Shown: positions 1 to 7,248 of the stretch, one piece after another | Numbering within the stretch: position 1 is the stretch's first letter | Layout: every line of letters starts with the position of its first letter | Assembly: GCA_017437165.1 (NCBI GenBank) | Contig: JAFSBS010000012.1 | Coordinates: 1-11,309, forward strand | Origin: Clostridia bacterium | GTDB lineage: Bacteria > Bacillota > Clostridia > Oscillospirales > Acutalibacteraceae | Reading direction: 5' to 3' | DNA length: 11,309 nt | Program-made: the position numbers and the translations under genes | Notes under the pieces: generated by a model | What the model was told of the DNA's origin: nothing | Seen by the model: the letters and a program-made list of their open reading frames with translations, nothing else | Databases searched by the model: none

Positions 1-738
1 ATTGGTTCGCTTGTAGCAATTTTGGTTTTCTTTTACAAAACCATTTATGAATTATTTATCGAATTTACACTTTGTATAAAAGATATTTCTAAAAAACGAT
101 TCACATTAAACAGAAAAGAGATATCAAAAACAAGAAGAATGCTTTTTATGTTCATTATTTCTTGTGTACCTCTATTTTTTTTATTTTTACCGACAAAAAG
201 TGGTAGTAACATTCTTGAGACGGTTGAATCTTTTTCTAAAGATGACAGCGTTTTGATTGAAGGGGTTTGTTTTATAATAACAGGCGTTTTCCTTCTTTTT
301 GGTGTGTTTGTTGATAATTCTCGTAAGAAAAAGAAAAATGTTGGTCCGTTGGCTGCTTTTATTATAGGTGTAGCACAAGTTATTTCTGCATGTTTCCCTG
401 GAATTTCTCGTTCAGGAACAACGATTTCAACCGGTTTAATATGTGGTTCGAGTAAAAAGAATATGGTTATGTATTCTTTTATATTGAGCATTCCTACAAT
501 TTTGGCAGCAGGTCTTTTTGAATTTATTGATGCTATGAAAACTCCAACTTTTATACCCGTATTGCCACTTATTGTAGGTGTAATTACATCAGCAGTTGTG
601 GGCATTTTATCAATAGGACTTTTAAGATTTCTTTTGCAAAAGAATAAATTCAAATATTTCGGATATTATTGTGTTTCACTTGGTGTCATAACTACAATTA
701 TAGGCATAGTTGAAACTTTAATGAATAAAGGAGTGTAA
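1..738 (+). CDS. uppP: Undecaprenyl-diphosphatase UppP (BacA family), 5'-partial
   Basis: This integral membrane phosphatase removes a phosphate from undecaprenyl pyrophosphate, recycling the lipid carrier for peptidoglycan and other envelope polymers; overexpression of the family gives bacitracin resistance. The frame is open from base 1, so the gene begins upstream; 245 residues are visible of a usual 265-285. The first visible residues (IGSLVAILVFF) match the segment after the family's N-terminal Glu-rich and LPxSSxGH region, which is outside the window. The second family signature is present at about 387-435 as FPGISRSGTT, holding the catalytic-site PGxSRSG. Several hydrophobic segments follow, including GVITSAVVGILSIGLLRFLL, typical of the C-terminal helices. 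A TTG at 22 could be read as a start, but the homology extends upstream, so I treat it as internal. The stop is 6 nt before ftsK, suggesting cotranscription. Family assignment is confident; specificity rests on family knowledge. Confidence 0.93.
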   Translation: MGSLVAILVFFYKTIYELFIEFTLCIKDISKKRFTLNRKEISKTRRMLFMFIISCVPLFFLFLPTKSGSNILETVESFSKDDSVLIEGVCFIITGVFLLFGVFVDNSRKKKKNVGPLAAFIIGVAQVISACFPGISRSGTTISTGLICGSSKKNMVMYSFILSIPTILAAGLFEFIDAMKTPTFIPVLPLIVGVITSAVVGILSIGLLRFLLQKNKFKYFGYYCVSLGVITTIIGIVETLMNKGV

Positions 739-747
739 AGAAAATTG
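727..747 (+). promoter_or_regulatory. Ribosome binding site and TTG start of ftsK
   Basis: An AAGGAG Shine-Dalgarno at 728-733 lies inside the last codons of uppP, 11 nt before the TTG at 745. With a 6 nt gap between the genes, this fixes a non-ATG start and suggests that translation of uppP and ftsK is coupled. Confidence 0.7.
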
Positions 748-3549
748 GCTACACAAAAAAAGTCGGGTAAATCACCGGCTAAAGGCAAAACAAATACAAA
801 AGGAAAAAATACCAAAAAAACTAATATTGCAGATTCATCTAAAAAACAAGGTGTTTTATTAGGTGTTTTTATATTCGCGATTTTTATGGCTGCGGTAGTG
901 TTTATAGATGCGGGCGGTCCTTGGGGAAGTTTAAGAAACTTCTTTTTTGGTGTATTTGGTTTTACCGCATTTATATTTCCGTTCTTTTTGATGTTTGTAA
1001 GCGTTATTGCAGCAATTGGTAGAGATTCAAGAAAGTATAAATATCGTGTTGTTGAGGGTGTTGTGATTTACACTCTTATTATAGCATTTGTACATATTGT
1101 ATCGAGTTCAGATGGTCTTGGCTACGGTGAACAGATAACAGAAAGTTATAATGTTTTCAAAAATGCCGATGGAACCGGACCTCGTTTTGGTACGGGTGTC
1201 TATGGTGCGGTATTTGGTGGTTTACCACTTCTTTTAACCGCTGGTAATAAACTTGCTGCAGGAATTATAACATTTCTTCTGATTTTTTCACTTGTTATGA
1301 TTTTTTCGGGTACATCACTGCTTAAATTAGTACGTTCTTTAAAAACACCTGTAGAAGTTGTTGGTGATTATGCTGAAGAAAAACTTGACAGTATGAAAGA
1401 AACTTACGAAACAGTTTCTCACGATGTTCAGGAAATTAAAGCAAAAAACGCAGAAAAACGCAGAGCAGCAAGAGAACAATATGAGCCTGTAAAAAGGTCA
1501 AGAATCGATATTCCGTTAGATGATACTGAAAGTGCACCGGATATAGGTATTGACACCATTTTTGAAACCTCGTCTTACAAAACTGTTGCTGAATTAAATA
1601 ACACTTCGCTCAATATGAATGATTTTGATGAAGTTAAACCCTCAAAAATTGAACTTCTTGATGACTATAATGATAGTTACCCTGAAAATGATGTTGAAGT
1701 TACTGAAGAGGGAGCTATTAAAGCTGATGCTATTTTAGAAAAGGCTGTTAACGATTTGAATTCTAAATTTTCGGATTCAGGCAATTTTAACTTTGGTAAT
1801 GAGTTAGCTGAACCTGTCGAACAACAAAGTGAAATTGTTGAAGATATCAGCGACGAAGATGAAGATGTTGACGAAGAAGAATTTGTAGCACCTGAGATTA
1901 AAGAACTTGAAATTAATTATGAATTACCACCGATTGATTGTCTCGATTTACCAAAAAACAGGGCAGGGTATGATGATTCAAGAGATTTGCAGGAAAAAGC
2001 AAACAAAATTGTTGAAACACTTAATTCCTTTGGTGTAGGAACAAAAATTGTTGACATCTGTAAAAGTCCTTCTGTTACACGATTTGAACTTCAACCTAAT
2101 CCGGGCGTTAAAATCAGTAAAATTACTGCACTTGCAGATGATATTGCGATGAATCTTGCGGCTTCAGGTGTTCGTATTGAAGCACCGATTCCTAATAAAA
2201 ATGCTATTGGTATTGAAGTTCCTAATTCGGAAAAAACAATGGTCTATTTAAGGGAAATTGTTGACAGTCAGGAATATAAAAATGCGAAGTCAAAACTTAC
2301 TGTTGCTTTGGGAAGAGATATTCAGGGTACAGCAACTTGTGCAGATTTAGCAAAAATGCCTCACTTACTCGTTGCTGGTACAACAGGTTCAGGTAAATCT
2401 GTTTGTCTTAACGCAATGATTATAAGTTTGCTTTACAATGCTACACCTGATGAAGTTAAACTTATTATGATTGACCCTAAAAAAGTCGAGTTTACAGTTT
2501 ATCGTTCTATTCCTCATCTTTTAGTTCCGGTTGTTTCTAACCCACGCAAAGCAGCAGGCGCTCTTTCATGGGCAGTTGCAGAAATGGATAAGCGTTATGC
2601 TTTGTTTGCTGAAAAAGGGGTAAGAAATCTTGCTGGTTATAATGCTTATGCAGTTTCCGAAAACCTTCCTAAAATGCCACAGATTGTTATAATTATAGAT
2701 GAGTTGTCTGATTTGATGATGGCAGCTTCAAATGAAGTTGAGGATTCGATTTGTCGTCTTGCTCAAAAAGCGAGAGCTGCCGGAATGCATTTAATTGTTG
2801 CTACTCAAAGACCTTCAGTTGATGTTATTACAGGTCTTATTAAAGCTAATATTCCAAGCCGTATCGCTTTTGCTGTTAAATCACAGATTGACTCAAGAAC
2901 AATTATTGATACACAAGGCGCTGAAAAACTTTTAGGTAATGGTGATATGCTTTATTGTCCGGTAGGTCTTTCAAAACCTGTAAGAGTTCAGGGTGCTTAT
3001 CTTTCCGATGATGAGATTGAAAGAGTTATCAATCACGTAACTTCTCAGGGTGAAGTCAAATATGATGACGAAGTAATTCAGGAAATCGAAAAAAATGCTG
3101 CAAAAGATGACAAAAAGAAAAGTGCTGATATTTCGATTGATTCAACCGGTCAGGGTGAAGACGGAGATGAAATGATACCAAAGGCAATTGAAGTTATTCT
3201 TGAACAAGGTATGGCTTCAACAACTCTTCTTCAAAGAAAGTTGAAATTAGGTTATGCACGTGCAGCGAGAATAATTGATGAACTTTCCGAAAAAGGTATT
3301 GTTGGGCCTTATGAAGGAAGTAAACCGAGAAAAGTTCTGATTACAAAAGAACAATGGTATGAAATGCAGGCGCGTTCAGGAAGTTCAGCACCGAAACAAC
3401 TCACTATTGAGGAAGTTACTGCACCCAAAATTACTGCTCCCGTGTTTGAATATCATGACACAGATGATGCCGATGACGATGCTTCTTCTGATATTGGTAA
3501 CAGTAATTATTTCGGTGGAGCAGTAAGTTCTTATCAGGATGAGGAGTAA
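745..3549 (+). CDS. ftsK: DNA translocase FtsK/SpoIIIE
   Basis: This septum-anchored hexameric motor pumps double-stranded DNA, clearing the chromosome from the division or sporulation septum. The 934 residues start with a Lys-rich cytoplasmic tail (1-34), then hydrophobic membrane segments at about 36-55, 66-90, 102-119, 155-172 and 175-195. A charged linker follows (about 200-395), strongly acidic near 355-385. The motor has Walker A GTTGSGKS at 545-552 and Walker B IVIIIDE ending at 652-653. After these come the family-typical RPSVDVITGLIKANIPSRIA and the GAEKLLGNGDML segment. A winged-helix gamma domain (about 806-867), which in the family reads oriented DNA motifs, has the usual AARIIDELSEKGIVGP. 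An acidic tail of about 65 residues ends the protein. The start is TTG at 745, with AAGGAG at 728-733 overlapping the end of uppP; there is no good ATG alternative. Whether it acts in vegetative division, sporulation or both cannot be told from sequence. Confidence 0.96.
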   Translation: MATQKKSGKSPAKGKTNTKGKNTKKTNIADSSKKQGVLLGVFIFAIFMAAVVFIDAGGPWGSLRNFFFGVFGFTAFIFPFFLMFVSVIAAIGRDSRKYKYRVVEGVVIYTLIIAFVHIVSSSDGLGYGEQITESYNVFKNADGTGPRFGTGVYGAVFGGLPLLLTAGNKLAAGIITFLLIFSLVMIFSGTSLLKLVRSLKTPVEVVGDYAEEKLDSMKETYETVSHDVQEIKAKNAEKRRAAREQYEPVKRSRIDIPLDDTESAPDIGIDTIFETSSYKTVAELNNTSLNMNDFDEVKPSKIELLDDYNDSYPENDVEVTEEGAIKADAILEKAVNDLNSKFSDSGNFNFGNELAEPVEQQSEIVEDISDEDEDVDEEEFVAPEIKELEINYELPPIDCLDLPKNRAGYDDSRDLQEKANKIVETLNSFGVGTKIVDICKSPSVTRFELQPNPGVKISKITALADDIAMNLAASGVRIEAPIPNKNAIGIEVPNSEKTMVYLREIVDSQEYKNAKSKLTVALGRDIQGTATCADLAKMPHLLVAGTTGSGKSVCLNAMIISLLYNATPDEVKLIMIDPKKVEFTVYRSIPHLLVPVVSNPRKAAGALSWAVAEMDKRYALFAEKGVRNLAGYNAYAVSENLPKMPQIVIIIDELSDLMMAASNEVEDSICRLAQKARAAGMHLIVATQRPSVDVITGLIKANIPSRIAFAVKSQIDSRTIIDTQGAEKLLGNGDMLYCPVGLSKPVRVQGAYLSDDEIERVINHVTSQGEVKYDDEVIQEIEKNAAKDDKKKSADISIDSTGQGEDGDEMIPKAIEVILEQGMASTTLLQRKLKLGYARAARIIDELSEKGIVGPYEGSKPRKVLITKEQWYEMQARSGSSAPKQLTIEEVTAPKITAPVFEYHDTDDADDDASSDIGNSNYFGGAVSSYQDEE

Positions 3550-3551
3550 TT

Positions 3552-3788
3552 ATGGATATTTTTATTGAACGATTTGAGGGTGATTACGCTCTTTGCAGAT
3601 TAGATGACAGAGAAAAGAATCTTATAAAATTACCGTTACGGGAGTTGCCTGATGATGTCAAAGAATTCTCTGTAGTTACTTTAAAATCAAATGGTACTAT
3701 GTTTGTAAATTCTTACGCAAAAGAGTTAAGAATGGAGAAAATAGCAAAAAGTCTTAAATGTAAAAAATATAAATTTGATTTTTTATAA
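3552..3788 (+). CDS. Small DUF3006-like protein
   Basis: This 78-residue protein resembles the DUF3006 family, whose members open with a short beta-strand pattern of the type DRFEGDYA followed by an acidic turn. Here residues 3-17 read IFIERFEGDYALCRL, then a basic/hydrophobic stretch IKLPLRELPDDVKE. The C-terminus is Lys-rich (MEKIAKSLKCKKYKFDFL). There is no signal peptide, membrane segment or catalytic motif. The family's function is unknown to me. The ATG at 3552 is 2 nt after the ftsK stop, and its GAGGAG binding site lies in the last ftsK codons, so it is probably translated together with ftsK. The family call is from memory of the opening motif and is moderately sure; a role is not inferred. 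Confidence 0.72.
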   Translation: MDIFIERFEGDYALCRLDDREKNLIKLPLRELPDDVKEFSVVTLKSNGTMFVNSYAKELRMEKIAKSLKCKKYKFDFL

Positions 3789-3818
3789 AGATTTTTGCAA
3801 AAAAATGTTAAAAAACAC

Positions 3819-3847
3819 TTGATTTTTAGGGAAAGTAGTGCTATACT
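3819..3847 (+). promoter_or_regulatory. Sigma-A promoter of rpsB with extended -10
   Basis: TTGATT at 3819-3824, a 17 nt spacer and TATACT at 3842-3847, with TG at 3839-3840 in the extended -10 position. Transcription would begin near 3854, giving a leader of about 105 nt before rpsB. The site matches the consensus well and suits a highly expressed ribosomal gene. It also separates the translation genes from the ftsK run upstream. Confidence 0.8.
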
Positions 3848-3853
3848 TTCATA

Positions 3854-3958
3854 GCAAAAACTCACGCAGGGGAGATTTGGAATGCCTTGTGCATCATAAG
3901 GTGTGGTGTTCTTAAAGTTGATACCTTGCGGCGGTTTAACAAAAAGGAGGACAATAAT
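3854..3958 (+). promoter_or_regulatory. Structured 5' leader of rpsB, candidate S2 autoregulatory element
   Basis: The stretch between promoter and start is GC-richer than other gaps here and folds by eye. Hairpin 1 pairs 3882-3888 with 3898-3904 around a 9 nt loop (includes two G-U pairs). Hairpin 2 pairs 3917-3925 with 3933-3940, with one bulged T at 3922 and a loop TTGCGGC. A competing long-range pairing of CGCAGG (3865-3870) with CCTTGCG (3924-3930, one bulge) would exclude hairpin 2. AAGGAGG at 3944-3950 follows directly. Ribosomal protein operons often carry such protein-binding leaders; a role for S2 is inference, and I do not match it to a named RNA family. Confidence 0.45.
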
Positions 3959-4708
3959 ATGTCAGTAGTATCAATGAAACAACTTCTCGAAGCAGGTGTT
4001 CATTTCGGTCACCAAACAAGAAGATGGAACCCCAAAATGGCTCAATACATCTTCACAGAAAGAAATGGTATTTACATCATCGACCTTCAGAAGACTGTTA
4101 AGAAGCTCGAAGAAGCTTACACATTCATCAACCAGATTGCACAAGACGGTGGCGAAGTTCTCTTTGTAGGTACAAAGAAGCAAGCACAGGATTCTGTTAA
4201 AGAAGAAGCAGAACGTTGTGGTATGTCATTCGTTAATGCTCGTTGGCTTGGTGGTATGCTTACAAACTTCAACACAATTCAGAGAAGAATTAAAAGACTT
4301 GCTCAGTTAAAAGCTATGGCTGAAGACGGTACTTTTGATCTTCTTCCTAAAAAAGAAGTTATTAAGCTCAACCTTGAAAGAGAAAAACTTGAAAAATTTA
4401 TGGGTGGCATTACTGAAATGAAAAAAATGCCTGCAGCAATGTTCATTGTTGACCCAAGAAAAGAAAGAATTGCAGTTCTCGAAGCAAAGAAACTCGGTAT
4501 CCCGATCGTTGCTATCGTTGACACAAACTGCGATCCTGATGAAATTGATTATGTAATTCCTGGTAACGATGATGCTATCCGTGCAGTAAAACTTATTGCA
4601 GGTGCTATGGCAGATGCTATTATTGCTGGTCGTCAAGGTTTACAGACAATCCCTTCTTCAGAAGCAGCAGAAGAAGTTGCTGAAGAAGTAGCAGAAGACG
4701 CTGAATAA
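3959..4708 (+). CDS. rpsB: 30S ribosomal protein S2
   Basis: Structural protein of the small ribosomal subunit, sitting between head and body on the solvent side and needed for S1 or mRNA-platform function in the family. The 249 residues fit the family's 230-260. Hallmarks are [19 protein letters not shown] near the N-terminus, [29 protein letters not shown] and the C-terminal [20 protein letters not shown] followed by [11 protein letters not shown]. The protein ends in an acidic, Ala/Glu-rich tail ([12 protein letters not shown]). The start is the ATG at 3959, 8 nt after a strong AAGGAGG; the open frame extends upstream to about 3887 but without a binding site or homology. It has its own promoter and leader and is followed by tsf, the widespread bacterial rpsB-tsf order. 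Confidence 0.98.
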   Translation: MSVVSMKQLLEAGVHFGHQTRRWNPKMAQYIFTERNGIYIIDLQKTVKKLEEAYTFINQIAQDGGEVLFVGTKKQAQDSVKEEAERCGMSFVNARWLGGMLTNFNTIQRRIKRLAQLKAMAEDGTFDLLPKKEVIKLNLEREKLEKFMGGITEMKKMPAAMFIVDPRKERIAVLEAKKLGIPIVAIVDTNCDPDEIDYVIPGNDDAIRAVKLIAGAMADAIIAGRQGLQTIPSSEAAEEVAEEVAEDAE

Positions 4709-4724
4709 TTTGAAAATATTAAAT

Positions 4725-4752
4725 AAGGCGGAAAATTTTTCCGCCTTGTTTT
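4725..4752 (+). terminator. Hairpin between rpsB and tsf, terminator or attenuator
   Basis: AAGGCGG at 4725-4731 pairs with CCGCCTT at 4741-4747, extended by A/T pairs towards the loop, and is followed by GTTTT. This is a plausible but leaky intrinsic terminator. In many bacteria such a hairpin between rpsB and tsf makes S2 and EF-Ts yields differ, and I infer the same here. I see no clear separate promoter for tsf in the 76 nt gap. Confidence 0.7.
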
Positions 4753-4784
4753 AAAATATGGTAAAACCTAAGGAGGAAATAAAA

Positions 4785-5651
4785 ATGGCATTTACAGCTC
4801 AAGACGTTAAAACATTAAGAGAAAAAACAGGCGTTGGTATGATGGAGTGTAAAAAAGCACTTACAGAAGCTGACGGCGATATGGATAGAGCTTTCGAAAT
4901 TCTTCGTGAAAGAGGCCTTGCAGCATCTGAAAAGAAAGCAAGCAGAATTGCAGCAGAAGGTGCAGTTATAGCTTACACAGACGAAGCTACTAAAGTTACA
5001 GTTCTTCTTGAAATCAATTCAGAAACAGACTTCGTTGGTAAAAATGAAAAATTCCAAGAATTCGGTCTTAATGTAGCAAAAACTATTGCTGCTAACAAAC
5101 CATCATCAGTTGAAGCACTCGCTGATCTTCAACTTGTTGGTACAGACAGAACAGTAACAGAAGGACTTAATGACCTTATTCTTGTTATTGGTGAAAACAT
5201 CAAAATTCGACGTTTTGAAATCGTTGAAGGTGACGTTGTGACATACATTCATGCAGGCGGTTCAGTTGGTGTTGCAGTTAAATTTGAAACAAACCTTACT
5301 GATAAAGCTGAATTCGTTGCAATGGGTAAAAATATTGCTATGCAAATCGCTGCTATGAGCCCTGAATATCTTAGTCAGGATTCAATTTCTGCTGATGAAC
5401 TTGCAAAGATGAAATCTATCACAATTGATAGTTCACTTAATAAACCTGAATCACTTCCAAAGCCAATTCTCACAGCTCTTTTCGAAAAAGCAATTTCGGA
5501 AAAACTTTTCAGTGATGAAGATATTGCTGCTTATGAAGAAAACAAAAAGAATCAGTATCTCTTTAACTTCCTTTCAAAAGAAGCAGTTGCTACTCTCGCT
5601 TCTCTTGCTGTTGCGGGTAAAGATGAGTATATCAACAACAAAATCTTCTAA
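4785..5651 (+). CDS. tsf: Elongation factor Ts, cut short by an in-frame TAA
   Basis: EF-Ts is the guanine nucleotide exchange factor that recharges EF-Tu. The N-terminal UBA-like domain (residues 3-55, including REKTGVGMMECKKAL and GDMDRAFEILRERGLA) and the core motif TDFVGKN (81-87) are intact, as is IHAGGSVGVAVKF. The ATG at 4785 has AAGGAGG at 4770-4776; the ATG at 4758 is upstream of that site and is rejected. The frame stops at TAA 5649-5651 after 288 residues, yet the same frame resumes with the family's C-terminus (see 5652-5882). Between NKPES and VEGR there are about 65 residues where typical EF-Ts has under ten, an apparent expansion at the coiled-coil tip. The truncated product would lack the returning coiled-coil helix and the conserved C-terminal module, so it is unlikely to be fully active. 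A sequencing error is the leading alternative. Confidence 0.93.
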   Translation: MAFTAQDVKTLREKTGVGMMECKKALTEADGDMDRAFEILRERGLAASEKKASRIAAEGAVIAYTDEATKVTVLLEINSETDFVGKNEKFQEFGLNVAKTIAANKPSSVEALADLQLVGTDRTVTEGLNDLILVIGENIKIRRFEIVEGDVVTYIHAGGSVGVAVKFETNLTDKAEFVAMGKNIAMQIAAMSPEYLSQDSISADELAKMKSITIDSSLNKPESLPKPILTALFEKAISEKLFSDEDIAAYEENKKNQYLFNFLSKEAVATLASLAVAGKDEYINNKIF

Positions 5652-5882
5652 GGTTCAGTAGAAGGTCGTATTAAAAAGCAAATTAAAGAAATCTGCCTTC
5701 TTGAACAAGCATTTGTTCGTTCAGATATATTTGATGGTACAGTTGCTGGTTATGTTGCAAATGTTGCAAAAACAACAGGTGCTGATATCAAAGTAGAAAG
5801 TTTCATTCGTCTTGTAAAAGGTGAAGGTCTCGAAAAGAGAGAAGATAATTTTGCAGATGAAGTTGCAAACATGGTAAAATAA
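5652..5882 (+). pseudogene. tsf: In-frame C-terminal remainder of tsf beyond the TAA
   Basis: The 76 codons after the internal stop, in the same frame, encode unmistakable EF-Ts C-terminal sequence: GSVEGRIKKQIKEICLLEQA, then VAGYVANVAKTTGADIKVES and GEGLEKREDNFADEVANMVK before TAA at 5880-5882. No frameshift or second stop occurs, and a terminator follows at once. A full reading frame from 4785 would be 365 codons including the stop codon. No ATG, GTG or TTG with a good binding site opens this piece, so independent translation is not supported. One base change (for example AAA to TAA) explains the break. Confidence 0.85.
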
Positions 5883-5896
5883 TTTGATTTAATTAA

Positions 5897-5925
5897 AACG
5901 ACTCTCGTTTGAGGGTCGTTTTTTT
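5897..5925 (+). terminator. Intrinsic terminator of tsf
   Basis: A 10 bp stem, AACGACTCTC (5897-5906) with GAGGGTCGTT (5911-5920, one G-T pair) around a GTTT loop, followed by five further Ts. It lies 14 nt after the downstream tsf stop at 5880-5882, as expected if the full-length frame is the true gene. Confidence 0.9.
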
Positions 5926-5931
5926 CATTTC

Positions 5932-5960
5932 TTGACATTTATTTTGTAACATATTATAAT
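5932..5960 (+). promoter_or_regulatory. Perfect-consensus sigma-A promoter of the glycosyltransferase
   Basis: TTGACA at 5932-5937 and TATAAT at 5955-5960, spaced exactly 17 nt. Transcription would start near 5967, about 27 nt before the ATG at 5994. No activator or operator motif is evident. The promoter sits seven nt after the end of the tsf terminator T-run, so the gene is transcribed independently. The ribosome binding site that follows is weak (TTTGGTG), so strong transcription may be offset by poor initiation. Confidence 0.88.
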
Positions 5961-5993
5961 TTTTATAACATTATAATTTAGTTTGGTGTTTTT

Positions 5994-7196
5994 ATGAAGA
6001 TTTTTGAAATAAATTCCGGTAACTATGGTAGTACCGGTAATATTATGTTGAATATTGCAGAAACTGCGAAGTTATCGGGTCATAATGTAAAAATTGCTTA
6101 TCGTAAAAGCCGTAGTGTCACTCCAGGCAATTCTGATGATGAAATTCTTATTGGTAACAGCTTTTATGGTTTAACTCATAGACTTCTTGGTGAATATTTG
6201 GGGCTTGAAGGTTTTGGTTCTGTTTTTTCTACTTTAAAGCTAATTAAAGATATTAAAAATTTTAACCCGGATATTATTCATCTTCATATTTTACACGGTT
6301 GGTATCTCAATTTACCATTGTTATTCAGTTTTTTGTCAAAATATGACAAGAAAGTTGTATGGACAATGCACGACTGCTGGGCTTTTACCGGGCATTGCCC
6401 ACATTTTGAGTATGTGAAATGTAATAAATGGCAAACGGGTTGTGAGAATTGTTCACAATATAAAGAATATCCTTTTTCAAAAATTGATAATTCAAAGTTT
6501 TTATATAAATATAAGAAGAAATATTTTACTTCAATTAAAAATCTGAATATTGTTACACCTTCTCAGTGGTTAGAAGGATTGATTGAAGGCTCGTATTTGA
6601 AAAATAACAGTAAAACTTACGTTATTAACAATGGTATTGATTTAAACATTTTCAAACCTGTAGAAAGCAATTTCAGAGAGTTAAATAATATATCTGAAAA
6701 CGTTTATTTAATTTTAGGTGTTGCTTTTGAATGGACTGAAAAAAAAGGTGTTGATATTTTTAAAAAACTTAGCAATGATTTGAACAGCAATTATAAAATT
6801 GTTTTAATTGGTACAACTGAAGATGATGAAAAGAATTTACCTGAAAATATTATAAAAATAAGAAGAACTTCAAGTAAAGAAGAATTAGCTGAAATATATT
6901 CTTCGGCAGATTTATTTGCGAATCCGACAAAGGAAGAAACGTTTCCTACAGTCAATATGGAAGCTCTTGCTTGCGGGACACCTGTTTTGACATTTAGCAC
7001 AGGTGGAAGTCCTGAAATAATTGATGAAAAAAGTGGTAGCGTTGTCGATTGTGATGATTATGAAAGTTTTAAAAGTGAAATTATCAGAATATGTGAAACG
7101 AAACCATTCAATAGTTCAGATTGCATTGAAAGAGCGAAAATGTACGATATGAACGACAAGTTTATAGAATATGTAAAATTGTACGAAAGCATATAA
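5994..7196 (+). CDS. Family-4-type glycosyltransferase, GT-B fold
   Basis: A 400-residue cytoplasmic or membrane-associated sugar transferase that would add a sugar from a nucleotide donor during surface polysaccharide or glycolipid synthesis; acceptor and sugar are unknown. The N-terminal half has the GSTGNI loop (12-17) and NPDIIHLHILHGW. WTMHDCWAFTGHCPHF (123-138) begins a Cys-rich segment with C128, C135, C143, C150 and C153, as seen in a colanic-acid-type subgroup. The C-terminal donor half has VINNGIDLNIF (210-220) and the retaining-type EX7E pair E315/E323 in ETFPTVNMEALACGTPVL, then GGSPEII. No signal peptide or membrane segment is visible. It is a single-gene unit with its own promoter and terminator and no sugar-synthesis neighbours, so context does not reveal the pathway. 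Family is confident, the specific role is open. Confidence 0.9.
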   Translation: MKIFEINSGNYGSTGNIMLNIAETAKLSGHNVKIAYRKSRSVTPGNSDDEILIGNSFYGLTHRLLGEYLGLEGFGSVFSTLKLIKDIKNFNPDIIHLHILHGWYLNLPLLFSFLSKYDKKVVWTMHDCWAFTGHCPHFEYVKCNKWQTGCENCSQYKEYPFSKIDNSKFLYKYKKKYFTSIKNLNIVTPSQWLEGLIEGSYLKNNSKTYVINNGIDLNIFKPVESNFRELNNISENVYLILGVAFEWTEKKGVDIFKKLSNDLNSNYKIVLIGTTEDDEKNLPENIIKIRRTSSKEELAEIYSSADLFANPTKEETFPTVNMEALACGTPVLTFSTGGSPEIIDEKSGSVVDCDDYESFKSEIIRICETKPFNSSDCIERAKMYDMNDKFIEYVKLYESI

Positions 7197-7199
7197 TTT

Positions 7200-7248
7200 T
7201 GCACTCCTACAGATCAATTTTTATTCATCTGTAGGAGTGTAGTTTTTT
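7200..7248 (+). terminator. Strong intrinsic terminator after the glycosyltransferase
   Basis: CACTCCTACAGAT (7202-7214) pairs perfectly over 13 bp with ATCTGTAGGAGTG (7227-7239) around a 12 nt loop, and TTTTTT at 7243-7248 follows. It stops + strand transcription between convergent genes; its T-run touches the kinase stop codon at 7247-7249. Read on the - strand the hairpin is also just downstream of the kinase, but there it is followed by CAAAATTATATG rather than a U-tract, so it is at best weak in that direction. Confidence 0.9.

Noticed and set aside
45..653. Long open frame on the - strand opposite uppP
   Set aside because: It is a shadow of the conserved uppP frame, without a binding site or recognisable protein.
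3789..3812. Terminator after the DUF3006-like gene
   Set aside because: TTTTTGCAAAAA is a palindrome with no loop and no GC stem, so it is not a credible intrinsic terminator.
3887..3958. N-terminal extension of the rpsB frame upstream of 3959
   Set aside because: It has no ribosome binding site, overlaps the structured leader and does not resemble S2; the ATG at 3959 has a strong AAGGAGG.
4758..4784. Earlier ATG for tsf at 4758
   Set aside because: The AAGGAGG at 4770-4776 lies downstream of it and EF-Ts homology begins at 4785.
5652..5700. Separate start that would make the tsf C-terminus an independent protein (split EF-Ts)
   Set aside because: There is no ATG, GTG or TTG with a good binding site; only a possible ATT after AGAAGG, which is weak.
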